Source: Lachnospiraceae bacterium
GTDB lineage: Bacteria; Bacillota; Clostridia; Lachnospirales; Lachnospiraceae
Reading direction: 5' to 3'
Assembly (NCBI GenBank): GCA_030526405.1
Contig: JAUNCZ010000005.1
Location: forward strand, 17,289-81,288
DNA: 64,000 bases
The notes beneath the pieces are model-generated. The model did not search any database. It was not told where the DNA came from and saw nothing but the letters and a program-made list of their open reading frames with translations. The position numbers were made by a program, and so were the translations under genes. Shown here piece after piece: positions 38,201-48,538 of the stretch. Position 1 is the stretch's first letter. Every line of letters starts with the position of its first letter.

Positions 38201-39096
38201 TGAATATCGGACAGGTCCTTGAGATCCACCTTTCTCTGGCAGCAAAGGCCCTTGGCTTTAACATTGCAACACCGGTATTCGATGGTGCAAACGAGCTGGA
38301 TATCCAGGATACTCTGGAGCTGGCTAATGACTATGTAAATATGTCCTGGGAGGACTTCTCCGACAAATACAGAGAAGAGCTTCTTCCTGAGGTTTATGAT
38401 TATCTGGACGAGAACAAAGACCACAGAGAGCTGTGGAAAGGTGTTCCGATCTCCAGAGACGGTAAAGTTCAGTTACGTGACGGACGTACTGGTGAACCAT
38501 TTGACAGCCCGACCACAATCGGACACATGCATTATCTGAAACTCCACCACCTGGTAGACGATAAGATCCATGCACGTTCCACAGGTCCTTACTCTCTTGT
38601 TACACAGCAGCCTCTGGGTGGTAAAGCTCAGTTCGGTGGACAGCGTTTCGGAGAGATGGAGGTTTGGGCTCTGGAGGCATATGGTGCTTCCTATACTCTG
38701 CAGGAGATCCTGACCGTTAAATCCGATGATGTTGTTGGTCGTGTTAAGACATACGAGGCAATTATCAAGGGTGAGAACATTCCTGAGCCAGGTATTCCGG
38801 AGTCCTTCAAGGTACTTCTTAAAGAGCTTCAGTCCCTTGGTCTGGATGTTCGCGTACTTCGTGAGGATAACACCGAGGTTGAGATCATGGAGTCTGTAGA
38901 CTATGGTGAGACAAATCTGAGAAACATCATCGAGGGTGATCGTTACAACAGAGATCGTGACGAGGAGTCCTACGGCGCTTACGGATTCTCCAAACAGGAG
39001 TTCCAGGGCGAGGAGCTGGTTTCTGTTGAGGACAACATGGACGCAGCTGATGATTTCGACGATATGGACGAATCTTTTGATGACATTGACGAGTAA
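35242..39096 (+). CDS. rpoB: RNA polymerase beta subunit
   Basis: 1284 residues, full length for Firmicutes. The rifampicin-binding cluster ([21 protein letters not shown] then LSALGPGG, about 500-530) has wild-type residues at the common resistance sites (Asp, His and Ser positions). The [10 protein letters not shown] segment and the C-terminal [12 protein letters not shown] clamp segment are intact. The C-terminus is strongly acidic (a run of Asp/Glu). Neighbouring r-protein genes rplJ/rplL are not upstream; ftsZ is. rpoC follows 27 bases later. Confidence 0.98.
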   Translation: MEKNRIRPIATGRSMRMSYQRQKEVLEMPNLIEVQKDSYEWFLREGLKEVFADISPIEDYSGKLSLEFVDFTLCEDDVKYSIEECKQRDATFAAPLKVKVRLYNKEKDEISEHEIFMGDLPLMTATGTFVINGAERVIVSQLVRSPGIYYAIAHDKIGKTLYSCTVIPNRGAWLEYETDSNDVFYVRVDRTRKVPITVLLRALGLGSNAEIVELFGEEPKILASFAKDVSTNYQEGLLELYKKIRPGEPLAVESAESLINAMFFDARRYDLAKVGRYKFNKKLAFRNRLRGQVLAEDAVSPVTGEIVAEAGTTLTREIAENIQYAAVPHVWIRVEEQERPVKVLSNMMVDITRWMDVDPAELGITEEVYYPVLEQILEEYTDLEEQKEAVRARITDLIPKHITKEDIFASVNYNMHLEYGIGTSDDIDHLGNRRIRAVGELLQNQYRIGLSRLERVVRERMTTQDMDTISPQSLINIKPVTAAVKEFFGSSQLSQFMDQNNPLGELTHKRRLSALGPGGLSRDRAGFEVRDVHYSHYGRMCPIETPEGPNIGLINSLASYARINGYGFVEAPYRKIDKTDPKNPRVTDEVVYMTADEEDNYHVAQANEPLDENGYFIRKNVSGRYREETQEYERHMFDYMDVSPKMVFSVATALIPFLQNDDANRALMGSNMQRQAVPLLFTEAPVVGTGMEAKAAVDSGVCVVAKKSGTITFASSKEIRMNNDDGTKDVYNLTKFMRSNQSNCYNQRPIVVKGDHVEAGSVIADGPSTSKGELALGKNPLIGFMTWEGYNYEDAVLLSERLVQDDIYTSIHIEEYEAEARDTKLGPEEITKDVPGVGDDALKDLDERGIIRIGAEVRAGDILVGKVTPKGETELTAEERLLRAIFGEKAREVRDTSLKVPHGEYGIVVDAKVFTRENGDELSPGVNQAVRIYIAQKRKISVGDKMAGRHGNKGVVSRVLPVEDMPFLPNGRPLDIVLNPLGVPSRMNIGQVLEIHLSLAAKALGFNIATPVFDGANELDIQDTLELANDYVNMSWEDFSDKYREELLPEVYDYLDENKDHRELWKGVPISRDGKVQLRDGRTGEPFDSPTTIGHMHYLKLHHLVDDKIHARSTGPYSLVTQQPLGGKAQFGGQRFGEMEVWALEAYGASYTLQEILTVKSDDVVGRVKTYEAIIKGENIPEPGIPESFKVLLKELQSLGLDVRVLREDNTEVEIMESVDYGETNLRNIIEGDRYNRDRDEESYGAYGFSKQEFQGEELVSVEDNMDAADDFDDMDESFDDIDE

Positions 39097-39123
39097 TGGA
39101 ATCGAATAGAAAGGGGTAATCAA

Positions 39124-42100
39124 ATGCCAGAAACAGTAAAAAAACAGCCTACCCATCAGCAGATTGAATTTGATGCCATCAAAATCGGTCTGGCATCTCC
39201 GGAGAAAATCCGTGAGTGGTCCCATGGCGAGGTTAAAAAGCCTGAGACCATTAACTACAGAACACTGAAACCGGAAAGAGATGGTCTGTTTTGTGAGCGT
39301 ATTTTCGGACCTTCCAAAGACTGGGAGTGCCATTGCGGAAAATATAAGAAAATCCGTTATAAAGGTGTTGTTTGTGATCGATGCGGCGTAGAGGTTACAA
39401 AATCCTCTGTTCGTCGTGAGAGAATGGGACATATCGAGCTGGCAGCTCCGGTATCCCATATCTGGTACTTCAAGGGCATCCCATCCCGTATGGGACTGAT
39501 CCTGGATCTGTCTCCAAGAACACTGGAGAAGGTTCTGTACTTTGCAAACTACATCGTACTGGAGTCAGGAGACACCAACCTGGTTTACAAACAGGTACTT
39601 ACTGAGAGAGAGTACCAGGAAGCCAGAGAAACATATGGAAACACATTCCGTGTAGGAATGGGCGCAGAGGCTATTAAAGAGCTTCTGTGCGCCATTGATC
39701 TGGAGGCAGAGTCTGAGGAGCTGACAGCAGGTCTGAAGGAGTCTTCCGGACAGAAACGTTCCAGAATCATCAAGAGACTGGAGGTAGTAGAGGCATTCCG
39801 TGAGTCCGGAAACCGTCCTGAGTGGATGATCATGGATGCAATCCCGGTTATCCCACCGGATCTTCGTCCAATGGTACAGCTGGATGGAGGACGTTTTGCT
39901 ACATCCGATCTGAATGATCTGTATCGTCGAATCATCAACAGAAACAACCGTCTTCAGAGACTGCTGGATCTTGGAGCACCGGATATCATTGTTCGCAATG
40001 AGAAACGTATGCTGCAGGAGGCAGTGGACGCTCTGATCGATAACGGCCGTCGTGGAAGACCTGTAACAGGACCTGGAAACAGAGCCCTGAAATCCCTGTC
40101 AGACATGCTGAAAGGTAAATCCGGACGTTTCCGTCAGAACCTGCTTGGAAAACGAGTTGACTATTCCGGACGTTCCGTAATCGTAGTTGGACCAGAGCTG
40201 AAGATCTTCCAGTGTGGTCTGCCAAAAGAGATGGCTATCGAGCTGTTCAAACCATTCGTTATGAAAGAGCTTGTTGCCAGCGGAACAGCCCACAATATCA
40301 AAAATGCGAAAAAAATGGTAGAGAAGCTTGAGCCGGAAGTATGGGACATCCTTGAGGATGTTATTAAAGAGCATCCGGTTATGCTGAACCGTGCTCCTAC
40401 TCTTCACCGTCTGGGAATCCAGGCTTTCGAGCCGATCCTGGTAGAGGGTAAAGCCATCAAGCTTCATCCACTTGTATGTACAGCTTTCAACGCTGACTTC
40501 GACGGAGACCAGATGGCGGTTCATCTTCCACTGTCCGTTGAGGCTCAGGCAGAGTGCCGCTTCATGCTGCTCTCTCCAAACAACCTGCTGAAACCATCTG
40601 ACGGTGGTCCTGTAGCAGTTCCTTCTCAGGATATGGTCCTTGGTATCTATTACCTGACACAGGATCGTCCTGGTGTAAAGGGTGAGGGAAGCATGTTCAA
40701 GAGCATGAACGAGGCGATTCTCGCATACGAGAACGGCTATATCACACTGCAGACTATCATCAAGGTATTCCGCAAAGGTGTGGATGAGGACGGCAATGAG
40801 ATCTCTGCATTTGTAGAGACCACACTGGGACGTCTTCTGTTCAACGAGATCCTTCCTCAGGATCTGGGATTTGTAGATCGTACAATTCCTGAGAACAAGC
40901 TGAAACCAGAGGTTGATTTCCTGGTAGGAAAGAAACAGCTGAAGAAAATCCTTGAGAAGGTTATCAACACTCACGGTGCAACCAAGACTGCTGAGGTTCT
41001 TGACTCCATCAAGGCTATGGGATACAAGTACTCCACTCGTGCGGCAATGACCGTATCTATTTCCGATATGACCGTGCCACCACAGAAACCTCAGATGATC
41101 CAGGAGGCACAGGAGACTGTAGACCGTATCACACGTAACTTCAAACGTGGTCTTCTCACTGACGAGGAGCGTTATAAAGAGGTAGTTGAGACCTGGAAAA
41201 ATACAGATGATGCCCTTACAAAAGCACTTCTGAACGGTCTTGATAAATACAACAACATCTTCATGATGGCTGACTCCGGAGCTCGAGGATCTGATAAACA
41301 GATCAAACAGCTGGCTGGTATGCGAGGACTGATGGCTGATACAACAGGTCACACCATCGAGCTTCCTATCAAGTCCAACTTCCGTGAGGGTCTTGACGTA
41401 CTGGAGTACTTCATGTCTGCCCACGGTGCTCGTAAAGGACTTTCCGATACAGCGCTTCGTACAGCGGACTCCGGATACCTGACCCGTCGAATGGTAGACG
41501 TTTCACAGGATCTGATCATCCGTGAGACAGACTGCTGCGAGGGTGCAGCTGAGATTCCAGGAATGGAGGTATCTCAGTTTGCAGATGGAAAAGAGGAGAT
41601 CGAGTCTCTTCAGGAGCGTATCACAGGAAGATTTGCCTGTGAGACAATCAAAGACAAAGATGGCAATGTGATCGTTAAGGCAAACCATATGATTACACCT
41701 AAGCGTGCAGCTCAGGTGATCAGCAATGGTGTGGATGCCAACGGTGAGCCATTCAACAAGATCAAAATCCGTACAATCCTTACCTGCCGTTCTCATGTTG
41801 GTATCTGTGCAAAATGCTACGGTGCAAACATGGCAACTGGTGAGGCAGTTCAGGTTGGTGAGTCTGTTGGTATCATCGCTGCGCAGTCAATCGGTGAGCC
41901 AGGTACACAGCTGACCATGCGTACCTTCCATACCGGTGGTGTAGCGGGTGGAGATATCACTCAGGGTCTTCCTCGAGTTGAGGAGCTTTTCGAGGCTCGT
42001 AAGCCGAAGGGACTTGCAATCATCACTGAGATCAAGGGTGTTGCTACAATTAAAGATACAAAGAAAAAACGAGAAATCGTTGTTACAGATAATGAGACAG

Positions 42101-42855
42101 GAAACAGCAAGACTTATCTGATTCCTTACGGATCCAGAATCAAGATCCTTGACGGTACACATCTGGAGGCCGGCGATGAGCTGACTGAGGGTAGTGTAAA
42201 CCCACACGATATCCTGAGAATCAAGGGTGTTCGTGACGTTCAGGATTATCTCCTTCGTGAGGTTCAGAGAGTATACCGTCTCCAGGGTGTAGAGATCAGC
42301 GACAAGCATATTGAGGTTATCGTACGTCAGATGCTGAAGAAGATCCGCATCGAGGAGAATGGTGATACAAACCTTCTGCCGGGAACTCTTGTAAATATCC
42401 TTGACTTTGAGGATATCAACGAGAAGATGATCGCTGAAGGAAAACAGCCTGCAGAGGGAACCCGTGTCCTTCTGGGAATTACCAAGGCTTCTCTGGCTAC
42501 AGATTCCTTCCTGTCTGCTGCGTCCTTCCAGGAGACCACAAAGGTTCTTACTGAGGCTGCTATCAAAGGAAAGGTTGACCATCTGATCGGTCTGAAGGAG
42601 AACGTTCTGATCGGTAAACTGATCCCTGCAGGAACCGGAATGAAATGTTACAGCAACATCAAACTGGATTCCGACAAAGCAGTAGAGGAAGTTCTTCCAG
42701 AAGAGGATTTCATGCTCCAGAAAGACATGGACGAGGATGAGTTTGATGCTGAGATGATGGATACTGACATGATCGAGGCTGAGACTGAAGAGCCTGAACT
42801 GGTAGGAGAAGAGCTTGATTTCTTAAATGATATCACTCTTGAGGATGAGGAGTAA
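39124..42855 (+). CDS. rpoC: RNA polymerase beta' subunit
   Basis: 1243 residues. The N-terminal zinc finger ([20 protein letters not shown], about 61-80), the catalytic [12 protein letters not shown] (about 457-468, three Mg-binding Asp), the bridge helix region and a second four-Cys site near residues 860-900 ([13 protein letters not shown]) are in place. AAAGGGG precedes the ATG. Often rpsL-rpsG follow rpoC; here a repeat-bearing gap and a terminator follow. Confidence 0.98.
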   Translation: MPETVKKQPTHQQIEFDAIKIGLASPEKIREWSHGEVKKPETINYRTLKPERDGLFCERIFGPSKDWECHCGKYKKIRYKGVVCDRCGVEVTKSSVRRERMGHIELAAPVSHIWYFKGIPSRMGLILDLSPRTLEKVLYFANYIVLESGDTNLVYKQVLTEREYQEARETYGNTFRVGMGAEAIKELLCAIDLEAESEELTAGLKESSGQKRSRIIKRLEVVEAFRESGNRPEWMIMDAIPVIPPDLRPMVQLDGGRFATSDLNDLYRRIINRNNRLQRLLDLGAPDIIVRNEKRMLQEAVDALIDNGRRGRPVTGPGNRALKSLSDMLKGKSGRFRQNLLGKRVDYSGRSVIVVGPELKIFQCGLPKEMAIELFKPFVMKELVASGTAHNIKNAKKMVEKLEPEVWDILEDVIKEHPVMLNRAPTLHRLGIQAFEPILVEGKAIKLHPLVCTAFNADFDGDQMAVHLPLSVEAQAECRFMLLSPNNLLKPSDGGPVAVPSQDMVLGIYYLTQDRPGVKGEGSMFKSMNEAILAYENGYITLQTIIKVFRKGVDEDGNEISAFVETTLGRLLFNEILPQDLGFVDRTIPENKLKPEVDFLVGKKQLKKILEKVINTHGATKTAEVLDSIKAMGYKYSTRAAMTVSISDMTVPPQKPQMIQEAQETVDRITRNFKRGLLTDEERYKEVVETWKNTDDALTKALLNGLDKYNNIFMMADSGARGSDKQIKQLAGMRGLMADTTGHTIELPIKSNFREGLDVLEYFMSAHGARKGLSDTALRTADSGYLTRRMVDVSQDLIIRETDCCEGAAEIPGMEVSQFADGKEEIESLQERITGRFACETIKDKDGNVIVKANHMITPKRAAQVISNGVDANGEPFNKIKIRTILTCRSHVGICAKCYGANMATGEAVQVGESVGIIAAQSIGEPGTQLTMRTFHTGGVAGGDITQGLPRVEELFEARKPKGLAIITEIKGVATIKDTKKKREIVVTDNETGNSKTYLIPYGSRIKILDGTHLEAGDELTEGSVNPHDILRIKGVRDVQDYLLREVQRVYRLQGVEISDKHIEVIVRQMLKKIRIEENGDTNLLPGTLVNILDFEDINEKMIAEGKQPAEGTRVLLGITKASLATDSFLSAASFQETTKVLTEAAIKGKVDHLIGLKENVLIGKLIPAGTGMKCYSNIKLDSDKAVEEVLPEEDFMLQKDMDEDEFDAEMMDTDMIEAETEEPELVGEELDFLNDITLEDEE

Positions 42856-42874
42856 TATGAATCACAATGCTTCA

Positions 42875-43014
42875 CAGGCAACTGTGGAATCACAGTGCCT
42901 GCAGAAGCGTTACAGGTTACTATGAGAAACACGCTTTGCGAGTTTCTCAAGTTATCGCGGCAGTCGCCAAGGTCTCATGCAAGCACGGACTTTGGCTCGT
43001 TGCTCGCGAAAAAT
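42875..43014. repeat. Structured intergenic region, locus 3 (related element)
   Basis: Three hairpins in a row: CAGGCA-ACTGTG/CACAGT-GCCTG (42875-42901), GAGAAAC/GTTTCTC (about 42932-42956), and CCAAGGTC/GACTTTGG (about 42968-42995) whose loop holds TCATGCAAGCACG. That loop resembles the CAAG hairpin tip of the elements at 182-242 and 33502-33734. Homology is weaker than between loci 1 and 2. Confidence 0.5.
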
Positions 43015-43055
43015 AGAGAGGGGGCATTACAAGGAATTGTGATGCCCCCTCTTTA
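43015..43055 (+). terminator. Terminator after rpoC
   Basis: AGAGGGGGCAT (43017-43027) pairs with ATGCCCCCTCT (43042-43052), followed by TTT. The bidirectional shape is good but the T tract is short. Confidence 0.75.
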
Positions 43056-43077
43056 GAAATAAAAAAGGAGAAAAGAG

Positions 43078-43695
43078 ATGATGAAAAAACGTCCTTATCT
43101 GCTTGCCGGAATTGTGGGGATTCTGGATCTTTTGCTGGTGGGACTGACAGCAGGACTTCTTGCAGGAGCACCAAAGCAGCGGGAGGCTGCTGCAGGAACA
43201 GCAGCGGTGGCAGGGAAAGAGACTGCAACAGATTCAGAGGAGCATCGCTCTTCCTATACGGGAATGATCCGGGTGGAGATGAGTATTACGCCAACACCGA
43301 CGCCGGAACCGACACCGGAACCAACGCCGGAGCCAACGCCGACGCCAGCACCGACGCCGGAACCAACACCGGAGCCGGACAGATCACAGGAGACGAGTCC
43401 CGCAGACTTCATTTTCCCCAACAGCAGCAGTGAGCTGCTCAATGCTGACCAGGCCCGTAATTCTCTCTCCTCCAGGAAACAATGTCAGAGAGCAATTAAT
43501 GAGATCTTTGCACGGCATGGGTATCAGTTTCACCGGGAGAAAAATCCAGCGGATTATGACTACTTTAACAGTCTTGGCTGGTATCAGTCCATGAGTAAAA
43601 CGGAGAGTTCATCCCAGGTGGAGGCTGAGTTTAATTCAGTGGAAAAGGCAAATATTGATCTGCTTTTGAAGATTAAAGAAGGCCTGAGTGACTAA
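43078..43695 (+). CDS. YARHG-domain membrane-anchored protein
   Basis: 205 residues. One N-terminal span or uncleaved signal (about 9-31) suggests export. A Thr-Pro-Glu repeat stretch (about 71-101, TPTPEP units) acts as an extended wall-spanning linker. The C-terminal domain has EIFARHGYQF (about 141-150), the YARHG motif of a small extracellular domain of unknown function. AAGGAG precedes the ATG. The next gene's ribosome site overlaps its end, so the two are one unit. The ligand and role are unknown. Confidence 0.8.
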   Translation: MMKKRPYLLAGIVGILDLLLVGLTAGLLAGAPKQREAAAGTAAVAGKETATDSEEHRSSYTGMIRVEMSITPTPTPEPTPEPTPEPTPTPAPTPEPTPEPDRSQETSPADFIFPNSSSELLNADQARNSLSSRKQCQRAINEIFARHGYQFHREKNPADYDYFNSLGWYQSMSKTESSSQVEAEFNSVEKANIDLLLKIKEGLSD

Positions 43696-43708
43696 GGAGA
43701 GGAAAGCT

Positions 43709-45184
43709 ATGTATTGTGAACAGTGCGGAAAGCACAATGAAGATGGAAAAAAATACTGCTATAGCTGTGGATCCCCTCTGATGCCGGAAAACAGTAAAAA
43801 GCAGGGGACTGTGGGTGCTGGAAAAACAGAAAAGTCCATCCGCAGTCTTGCAGGTGCCCAAAAGACCCCCTCCTTCTATGTAAAGGAGCAGGATTCGGTG
43901 ACAGAAGGCGCAGCTGAGAAAAAAACTGCCAAAGCAGCGGGGAAAAAGGCAGAGAATAAAAAAGCGAAAAACGCAGAAAATATAAAAATGATACCTGCAG
44001 AAGGCAGGAAAGAAAAAAAAGATGAGGCTGCAGTGGGAACACAGAAAAAAACGGAAGGAAAGCAGGGAACGGATCTTGAAGCCATGGAGAAAGAACTCCG
44101 ACAGCTGAATAAGAAGAAAAGTCCTGCGGCTGCCCTGATTGTGGCACTTCTGGTCTTTGCAGCGACTGCATCGGTGCTTGCTGTGCGAATTCCGAAATTA
44201 TACGGACCGGCAGCAGAGGCCGCAGGCTATGAAACAGCTGTTCTTTCCGGAAAATGGGAGGATGCCTACTCCTGCCTGAATCTGGCACAGGAGACTTCGG
44301 AATTTCTTTCAAAGGAAATGTTTGAAAAGGTCATGAAGCGCAGTGGAGCCAGCGGTTTCAGAAATCTCACCCTTGAGGAGGTGGGCAGTGAGGAGGATCG
44401 GAAGGTGTTTGCTGCCACCTATGACACAGCGGAGGGATCCCATACCGATTATGTGACTCTCTGTGCCACCGGTGAGAAAAAACTTTTGTTTCTGAAGGAG
44501 TGGAAAGTGGACCCATCCACCGTTACAGTGTCCAATGTGACAGTGGCGGTTCCCCAGGAGGCGGAGCTGAAACTGAATGGTCTGGAGCCGGAGGGAGAAG
44601 GTCTTCTGAATCAGGAGGAGCATACAAAGGAGTATACCTTTGAGCGACTGTTTGCCGGTATCTGGGAAGCTGAACTTCAGGCGGAGAACAGAGCAGTATA
44701 CTGCCAGGATCTGGAGATCACAGGGGACTGTGAAAATCAGGTGGTATCCATGGCGGCTGCAGAACTGTATCCGGATCAGACTGTGATGGACGGCATTCTG
44801 AATCAGTTTGTACAGGACTACAGTGCCATTCTTGAGGCCAGCGTAAACCGGGCAGATTTCAGCGAGGTGGAGCAGTACTTTGCGTCACAGGCCATTGAAG
44901 AGGGTCGTGCCCAGAATCTGTATGCAAACGCCTGCAGTCAGGCCTATGATCCGGAACGAGGATCCGGAATTATCCGATATGAGCTCAGCGATATTACGGC
45001 ACAGTTTGTGCCGATCCTGAAGAGCGGATACGCCAGAGAGGGAGATATCGTAATGGAGATCCATTCTGTTATGAGTTATTCCTATGTGGACAACGGAGTG
45101 GAGAAAAACAATACTCAGGCAAGTGTAGGACTTCTCTGTTATCATCAGGAGGATGGACAGTGGAAGATCCAGAGCTTCAGCTGA
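43709..45184 (+). CDS. Zinc-ribbon membrane protein (TcaA/YvbJ-like layout)
   Basis: About 491 residues. The N-terminal zinc ribbon CxxC-x10-CxxC (Cys3, 6, 17, 20) is followed by an Ala/Lys/Glu-rich cytoplasmic arm (about 30-135), one span (about 142-162) and a large outside region with repeated NTF2-like or beta domains (for example AELKLNGLEPEGEG near 290). This matches the architecture of TcaA/YvbJ proteins; that comparison is from memory. ATG 43709 is chosen because AAGGAG is 9 bases upstream; an in-frame GTG at 43688 lies inside the previous gene. It probably works with the YARHG protein at the envelope. Confidence 0.75.
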   Translation: MYCEQCGKHNEDGKKYCYSCGSPLMPENSKKQGTVGAGKTEKSIRSLAGAQKTPSFYVKEQDSVTEGAAEKKTAKAAGKKAENKKAKNAENIKMIPAEGRKEKKDEAAVGTQKKTEGKQGTDLEAMEKELRQLNKKKSPAAALIVALLVFAATASVLAVRIPKLYGPAAEAAGYETAVLSGKWEDAYSCLNLAQETSEFLSKEMFEKVMKRSGASGFRNLTLEEVGSEEDRKVFAATYDTAEGSHTDYVTLCATGEKKLLFLKEWKVDPSTVTVSNVTVAVPQEAELKLNGLEPEGEGLLNQEEHTKEYTFERLFAGIWEAELQAENRAVYCQDLEITGDCENQVVSMAAAELYPDQTVMDGILNQFVQDYSAILEASVNRADFSEVEQYFASQAIEEGRAQNLYANACSQAYDPERGSGIIRYELSDITAQFVPILKSGYAREGDIVMEIHSVMSYSYVDNGVEKNNTQASVGLLCYHQEDGQWKIQSFS

Positions 45185-45185
45185 A

Positions 45186-45225
45186 AAAAGAGGTCATCGC
45201 AACAACCGTTGCGATGACCTCTTTT
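45186..45225. terminator. Bidirectional terminator between zinc-ribbon gene and typA
   Basis: An 18-bp perfect stem, 45186-45203 with 45208-45225, has AAAA on the left and TTTT on the right. It serves both convergent genes. Its tip repeats the one of the glyS terminator. Confidence 0.92.
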
Positions 45226-45234
45226 GCTGTGTGA

Positions 45235-47070
45235 TCAGCCTTTCTTTTTCATTGCATCACGTTTTCTCAGTCTTGGATCAAGAATACGTTTTCTGATACG
45301 AAGAGATACAGGAGTAACCTCCAGAAGCTCGTCATTGTCAATAAACTCCAGAGCCTGCTCCAGAGACAGTACTTTAGGAGTAACAAGAGTCAGTGCCTCG
45401 TCGGCAGAGGAGGAACGGGTATTGGTGAGGTGCTTTGTCTTGCAGACATTCAGCTCGATATCCTCAGCCTTTCCGCTCTGACCGATGATCATTCCACTGT
45501 ACACCTTCTCGCCGGGACCGATGAAAAGTGTTCCGCGGGCCTGGGCATTGAAGAGACCGTAGGTTACAGACTCGCCGGACTCAAAGGCGATCAGAGAGCC
45601 CTGTTTACGGAATTTGATATCGCCCTTATATGGTGCATATCCGTCGAAGATGGTATTCAGGATTCCTGTTCCCTTGGTCATGGTAAGGAAATCACCACGG
45701 AAACCGATCAGTCCACGGGCAGGAATGGAGAACTCCAGACGGGAGGAACCATCACTTCCGATTCCCATACCCTGCAGCTCACCCTTGCGCTCACTGAGTT
45801 TCTGAATCACGGAACCGGAGAACTCTTCCGGAACATCCACATAGGCCAGCTCCATTGGCTCCAGCTTTTTGCCCCTCTCATCCTCTTTATAGATAACCTC
45901 AGCCTTACTTACTGCAAACTCATAACCCTCACGGCGCATGTTCTCGATGAGGACAGACAGATGCAGCTCTCCACGTCCGGAAACCTTGAAGCAGTCAGCA
46001 GACTCGGTTTCCTCCACTCTGAGGCTGACATCTGTGTTCAGCTCACGGAAGAGACGGTCACGGAGATGACGGGAGGTGATATATTTACCGTCCTGACCTG
46101 CCAGAGGAGAATCATTTACGATAAAGTTCATGGCAATGGTAGGCTCAGAGATCTTCTGGAAAGGAATCGGCTCAGGATTCTCAACGGTACAGATGGTATC
46201 ACCGATATGGATATCAGCAATTCCGGAGATGGCTACGATGGAACCGATCTCTGCTTTGGTAACCTCCACCTTGTTCAGTCCGTCAAACTCATACAGCTTG
46301 CTGATCTTTACCTTTTTCTTTTTGTCAGGCTCGTGGTGGTTCATCACCAGAACCTCCTGGTTGATGGAAATGCTTCCATTATCCACCTTACCTACACCAA
46401 TTCGACCCACATACTCGTTGTAGTCGATGGTGCTGATCAGTACCTGGGTACCTGCCTCAGGATCACCCTCCGGTGCAGGGATATATTTCAGAATGGCATC
46501 AAACAGCGGAGTCATATCCTGTGGAGAATCATTCAGGTCAAGAACGGCATGACCTCTCTTTGCAGATGCATACAGGAATGGGCAGTCCAGCTGCTCGTCA
46601 GATGCATCCAGATCCATCAGAAGCTCAAGGACCTCATCCACCACCTCATCCGGTCGTGCCTCAGGGCGATCGATCTTGTTGATGCAGACGATTACCTTCA
46701 GATCCAGCTCCAGAGCTTTTTTCAGAACAAACTTTGTCTGGGGCATGGCACCCTCAAAGGCATCAACCAGAAGGATTACACCGTTTACCATCTTCAGTAC
46801 TCGCTCAACCTCGCCGCCGAAATCAGCATGGCCTGGGGTATCAATGATGTTGATCTTGGTATCCTTGTAAAAAACAGCTGTGTTTTTGGAAAGGATTGTG
46901 ATGCCTCGCTCACGCTCCAGGTCGTTGGAGTCCATCACTCGCTCCTGAACCTCCTGATTGGCGCGGAATACACCGCTCTGTTTCAGCAGCTCGTCCACCA
47001 GAGTGGTCTTACCGTGGTCAACGTGAGCGATGATGGCAACATTTCTGATATCTTCTCTTGATGTTCTCAT
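45235..47070 (-). CDS. typA: Ribosome-associated GTPase TypA/BipA
   Basis: A translational GTPase of the EF-G family that helps 50S assembly and stress or cold growth. 611 residues: G1 AHVDHGKTT (about 15-23), G2 RGITI, G3 [15 protein letters not shown]4 NKIDR, then domain 2, the EF-G-like domains III and V, and the TypA-specific C-terminal domain. It stands alone on the minus strand with an extended -10 promoter (47132-47137). Confidence 0.96.
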   Translation of the reverse strand: MRTSREDIRNVAIIAHVDHGKTTLVDELLKQSGVFRANQEVQERVMDSNDLERERGITILSKNTAVFYKDTKINIIDTPGHADFGGEVERVLKMVNGVILLVDAFEGAMPQTKFVLKKALELDLKVIVCINKIDRPEARPDEVVDEVLELLMDLDASDEQLDCPFLYASAKRGHAVLDLNDSPQDMTPLFDAILKYIPAPEGDPEAGTQVLISTIDYNEYVGRIGVGKVDNGSISINQEVLVMNHHEPDKKKKVKISKLYEFDGLNKVEVTKAEIGSIVAISGIADIHIGDTICTVENPEPIPFQKISEPTIAMNFIVNDSPLAGQDGKYITSRHLRDRLFRELNTDVSLRVEETESADCFKVSGRGELHLSVLIENMRREGYEFAVSKAEVIYKEDERGKKLEPMELAYVDVPEEFSGSVIQKLSERKGELQGMGIGSDGSSRLEFSIPARGLIGFRGDFLTMTKGTGILNTIFDGYAPYKGDIKFRKQGSLIAFESGESVTYGLFNAQARGTLFIGPGEKVYSGMIIGQSGKAEDIELNVCKTKHLTNTRSSSADEALTLVTPKVLSLEQALEFIDNDELLEVTPVSLRIRKRILDPRLRKRDAMKKKG

Positions 47071-47131
47071 ATTGTCGTTACCTCTTTATTGAATATAGAA
47101 TACCTATAGAATATGTAAAAACTTCCAAAGA

Positions 47132-47137
47132 AGTATA
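47132..47137 (-). promoter_or_regulatory. Extended -10 promoter of typA
   Basis: TGC-TATACT on the minus strand, about 55-60 bases upstream of the typA start. The -35 match is poor, which suits an extended -10. Confidence 0.5.
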
Positions 47138-47170
47138 GCATATTTCTGTGGTTTTGGGTATGCAGATTTT

Positions 47171-47212
47171 CAGTAGGGAAAAATGCCTGTCTCTGTGCAT
47201 ATTGCCCTACTG
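47171..47212. other. Hairpin in the typA-dapA divergent gap
   Basis: CAGTAGGG (47171-47178) pairs with CCCTACTG (47205-47212), with an inner ATGC/GCAT. It lies between the typA promoter and the dapA promoter; no T tract. Role unknown. Confidence 0.5.
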
Positions 47213-47260
47213 ACTTCAGATAGATAGAAAAGATTATGACTGCGGGAGACAGTTGTTCTC

Positions 47261-47289
47261 TTGACATAGACAGGGTACAGTGATATAGT
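47261..47289 (+). promoter_or_regulatory. Promoter of the dapA-dapB operon
   Basis: Consensus TTGACA at 47261-47266, 17-bp spacer, TATAGT at 47284-47289, starting the riboswitch RNA about 47296. Confidence 0.8.
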
Positions 47290-47305
47290 CTCAGTGTATA
47301 AACAG

Positions 47306-47465
47306 GATAGAGGTTGCATGTTTTATCAGTAGCCGACGGGATGATTCAGGGTCAGAGGAATGTCGGTGAAAGGAACCCATGCCGAAAGGAGCTGAATCTG
47401 AAAACAGGTCCTTGGGCGCAGGCTGAAGAAGTCTGTGACTGTCATCGCAAGGTGGAGTGCTATCT
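47306..47465 (+). ncRNA. Lysine riboswitch (L box)
   Basis: The P1 stem GATAG...CTATC closes the aptamer (47306-47310 with 47460-47464). The L-box core elements appear in order: GATAGAGGTTGC at the 5' end, a TCAGTA turn, a GGTGAAAGGAA...GCCGAAAGG segment matching the GAAAGG...GCCGAAG signature, and GGTGGAGTGCTATCT at the 3' end. The P1 3' strand CTATCTG (47460-47466) is complementary to CAGATAG (47500-47506), which overlaps the terminator's left arm, so lysine binding would free the terminator. Confidence 0.9.
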
Positions 47466-47502
47466 GGTTTCTTTTTACAATTTTTCTGTATTGAGAGAAC
47501 AG

Positions 47503-47536
47503 ATAGACATCGACTGGAAAGATGTCTATTTTTTAT
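47503..47536 (+). terminator. Riboswitch-controlled terminator
   Basis: ATAGACATC (47503-47511) pairs with GATGTCTAT (47521-47529), followed by a T-rich run. Competing antiterminator pairing CTATCTG/CAGATAG uses its left arm. Confidence 0.88.
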
Positions 47537-47557
47537 TTATTTCACAGGAGGATAATC

Positions 47558-48439
47558 ATGTCAGTATTTAAAGGCGCAGCAGTTGCAATTGTAACACCAA
47601 TGTTTGAGAACGGTGATGTAAATTATGAGAAGCTTGCAGAGATCATTGAGGAGCAGATCACAGAGGGTACAGATGCCATCGTAATCTGCGGAACCACAGG
47701 TGAGTCTGCTACCATGAACCATCAGGAGCATCTGGATGTAATCAGATTCTGTGTAGAGAAGGTAAACAAGAGAGTGCCTGTTATTGCAGGAACTGGCTCC
47801 AATGCAACTTCCGAGGCGATTCACCTTTCCAGGGGAGCAGAGGAGTGCGGCGCGGACGCACTGCTGGTGGTAACTCCATACTACAACAAGGCAACACAGA
47901 AGGGTCTGATCAATCATTTTACAACAATCGCAGAGGCTGTTACTATTCCGATCATTCTCTACAATGTACCAAGCCGTACAGGCTGCAATCTCCTGCCGGA
48001 GACAGTTGCCACACTGGTGAAAAACGTGAAAAATATCGTTGGTCTTAAAGAGGCTACAGGAAACATCTCTCAGATGGCTAAAACAAAATTCCTTTGCCCT
48101 GAGTGTGAGATCTATTCCGGAAATGATGACCAGACCATCCCTATGATGGCCCTGGGAGCAGAGGGTGTAATCTCCGTTATGTCCAACGTTGCTCCAAGAT
48201 ATACCCATGAGATGTGCCAGAAATTCATCGATGGTGATGTGCAGGGTGCAGCAGAGATGCAGCTGAAATGCCTCCCACTGATCGATGCTCTGTTCTGTCA
48301 GGTAAATCCGATTCCTGTTAAGGTTGCCATGAATGTACTGGGCAAAGAGGTAGGGCCTCTTCGTGCGCCGCTGTATGATATGGAGCCATCTGAGAAAGAG
48401 TACCTGAGAAAAACAATGGAGGACTTCGGTCTGATGTGA
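47558..48439 (+). CDS. dapA: 4-hydroxy-tetrahydrodipicolinate synthase
   Basis: First committed step of lysine and diaminopimelate synthesis: pyruvate plus aspartate semialdehyde. 293 residues, a TIM barrel. CGTTGES, LYNVPSRTG (catalytic Tyr, about 134) and the Schiff-base lysine in GLKEATGN (about 162) are present. ATG 47558 follows CAGGAGGA, so the longer in-frame start at 47522 is rejected. Expression is under the lysine riboswitch. dapB follows after 99 bases, apparently without a separate promoter. Confidence 0.96.
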   Translation: MSVFKGAAVAIVTPMFENGDVNYEKLAEIIEEQITEGTDAIVICGTTGESATMNHQEHLDVIRFCVEKVNKRVPVIAGTGSNATSEAIHLSRGAEECGADALLVVTPYYNKATQKGLINHFTTIAEAVTIPIILYNVPSRTGCNLLPETVATLVKNVKNIVGLKEATGNISQMAKTKFLCPECEIYSGNDDQTIPMMALGAEGVISVMSNVAPRYTHEMCQKFIDGDVQGAAEMQLKCLPLIDALFCQVNPIPVKVAMNVLGKEVGPLRAPLYDMEPSEKEYLRKTMEDFGLM

Positions 48440-48538
48440 TTCTTCCGCCAGAATCTCTTTGAGAGGGGGTTCCGGTGGAAAAATCGGGGGACTCCCGCAG
48501 ATTTCAGAAAACATTCAACGATAAGGATATAGAGTATT

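Noticed and set aside
45430..47061. 543-residue ORF on the strand opposite typA
   Set aside because: It lies wholly inside typA, has no recognisable domain, and reflects the codon bias of the true gene read backwards.
47314..47571. 85-residue ORF upstream of dapA
   Set aside because: It runs through the lysine riboswitch and terminator, which explain the sequence.
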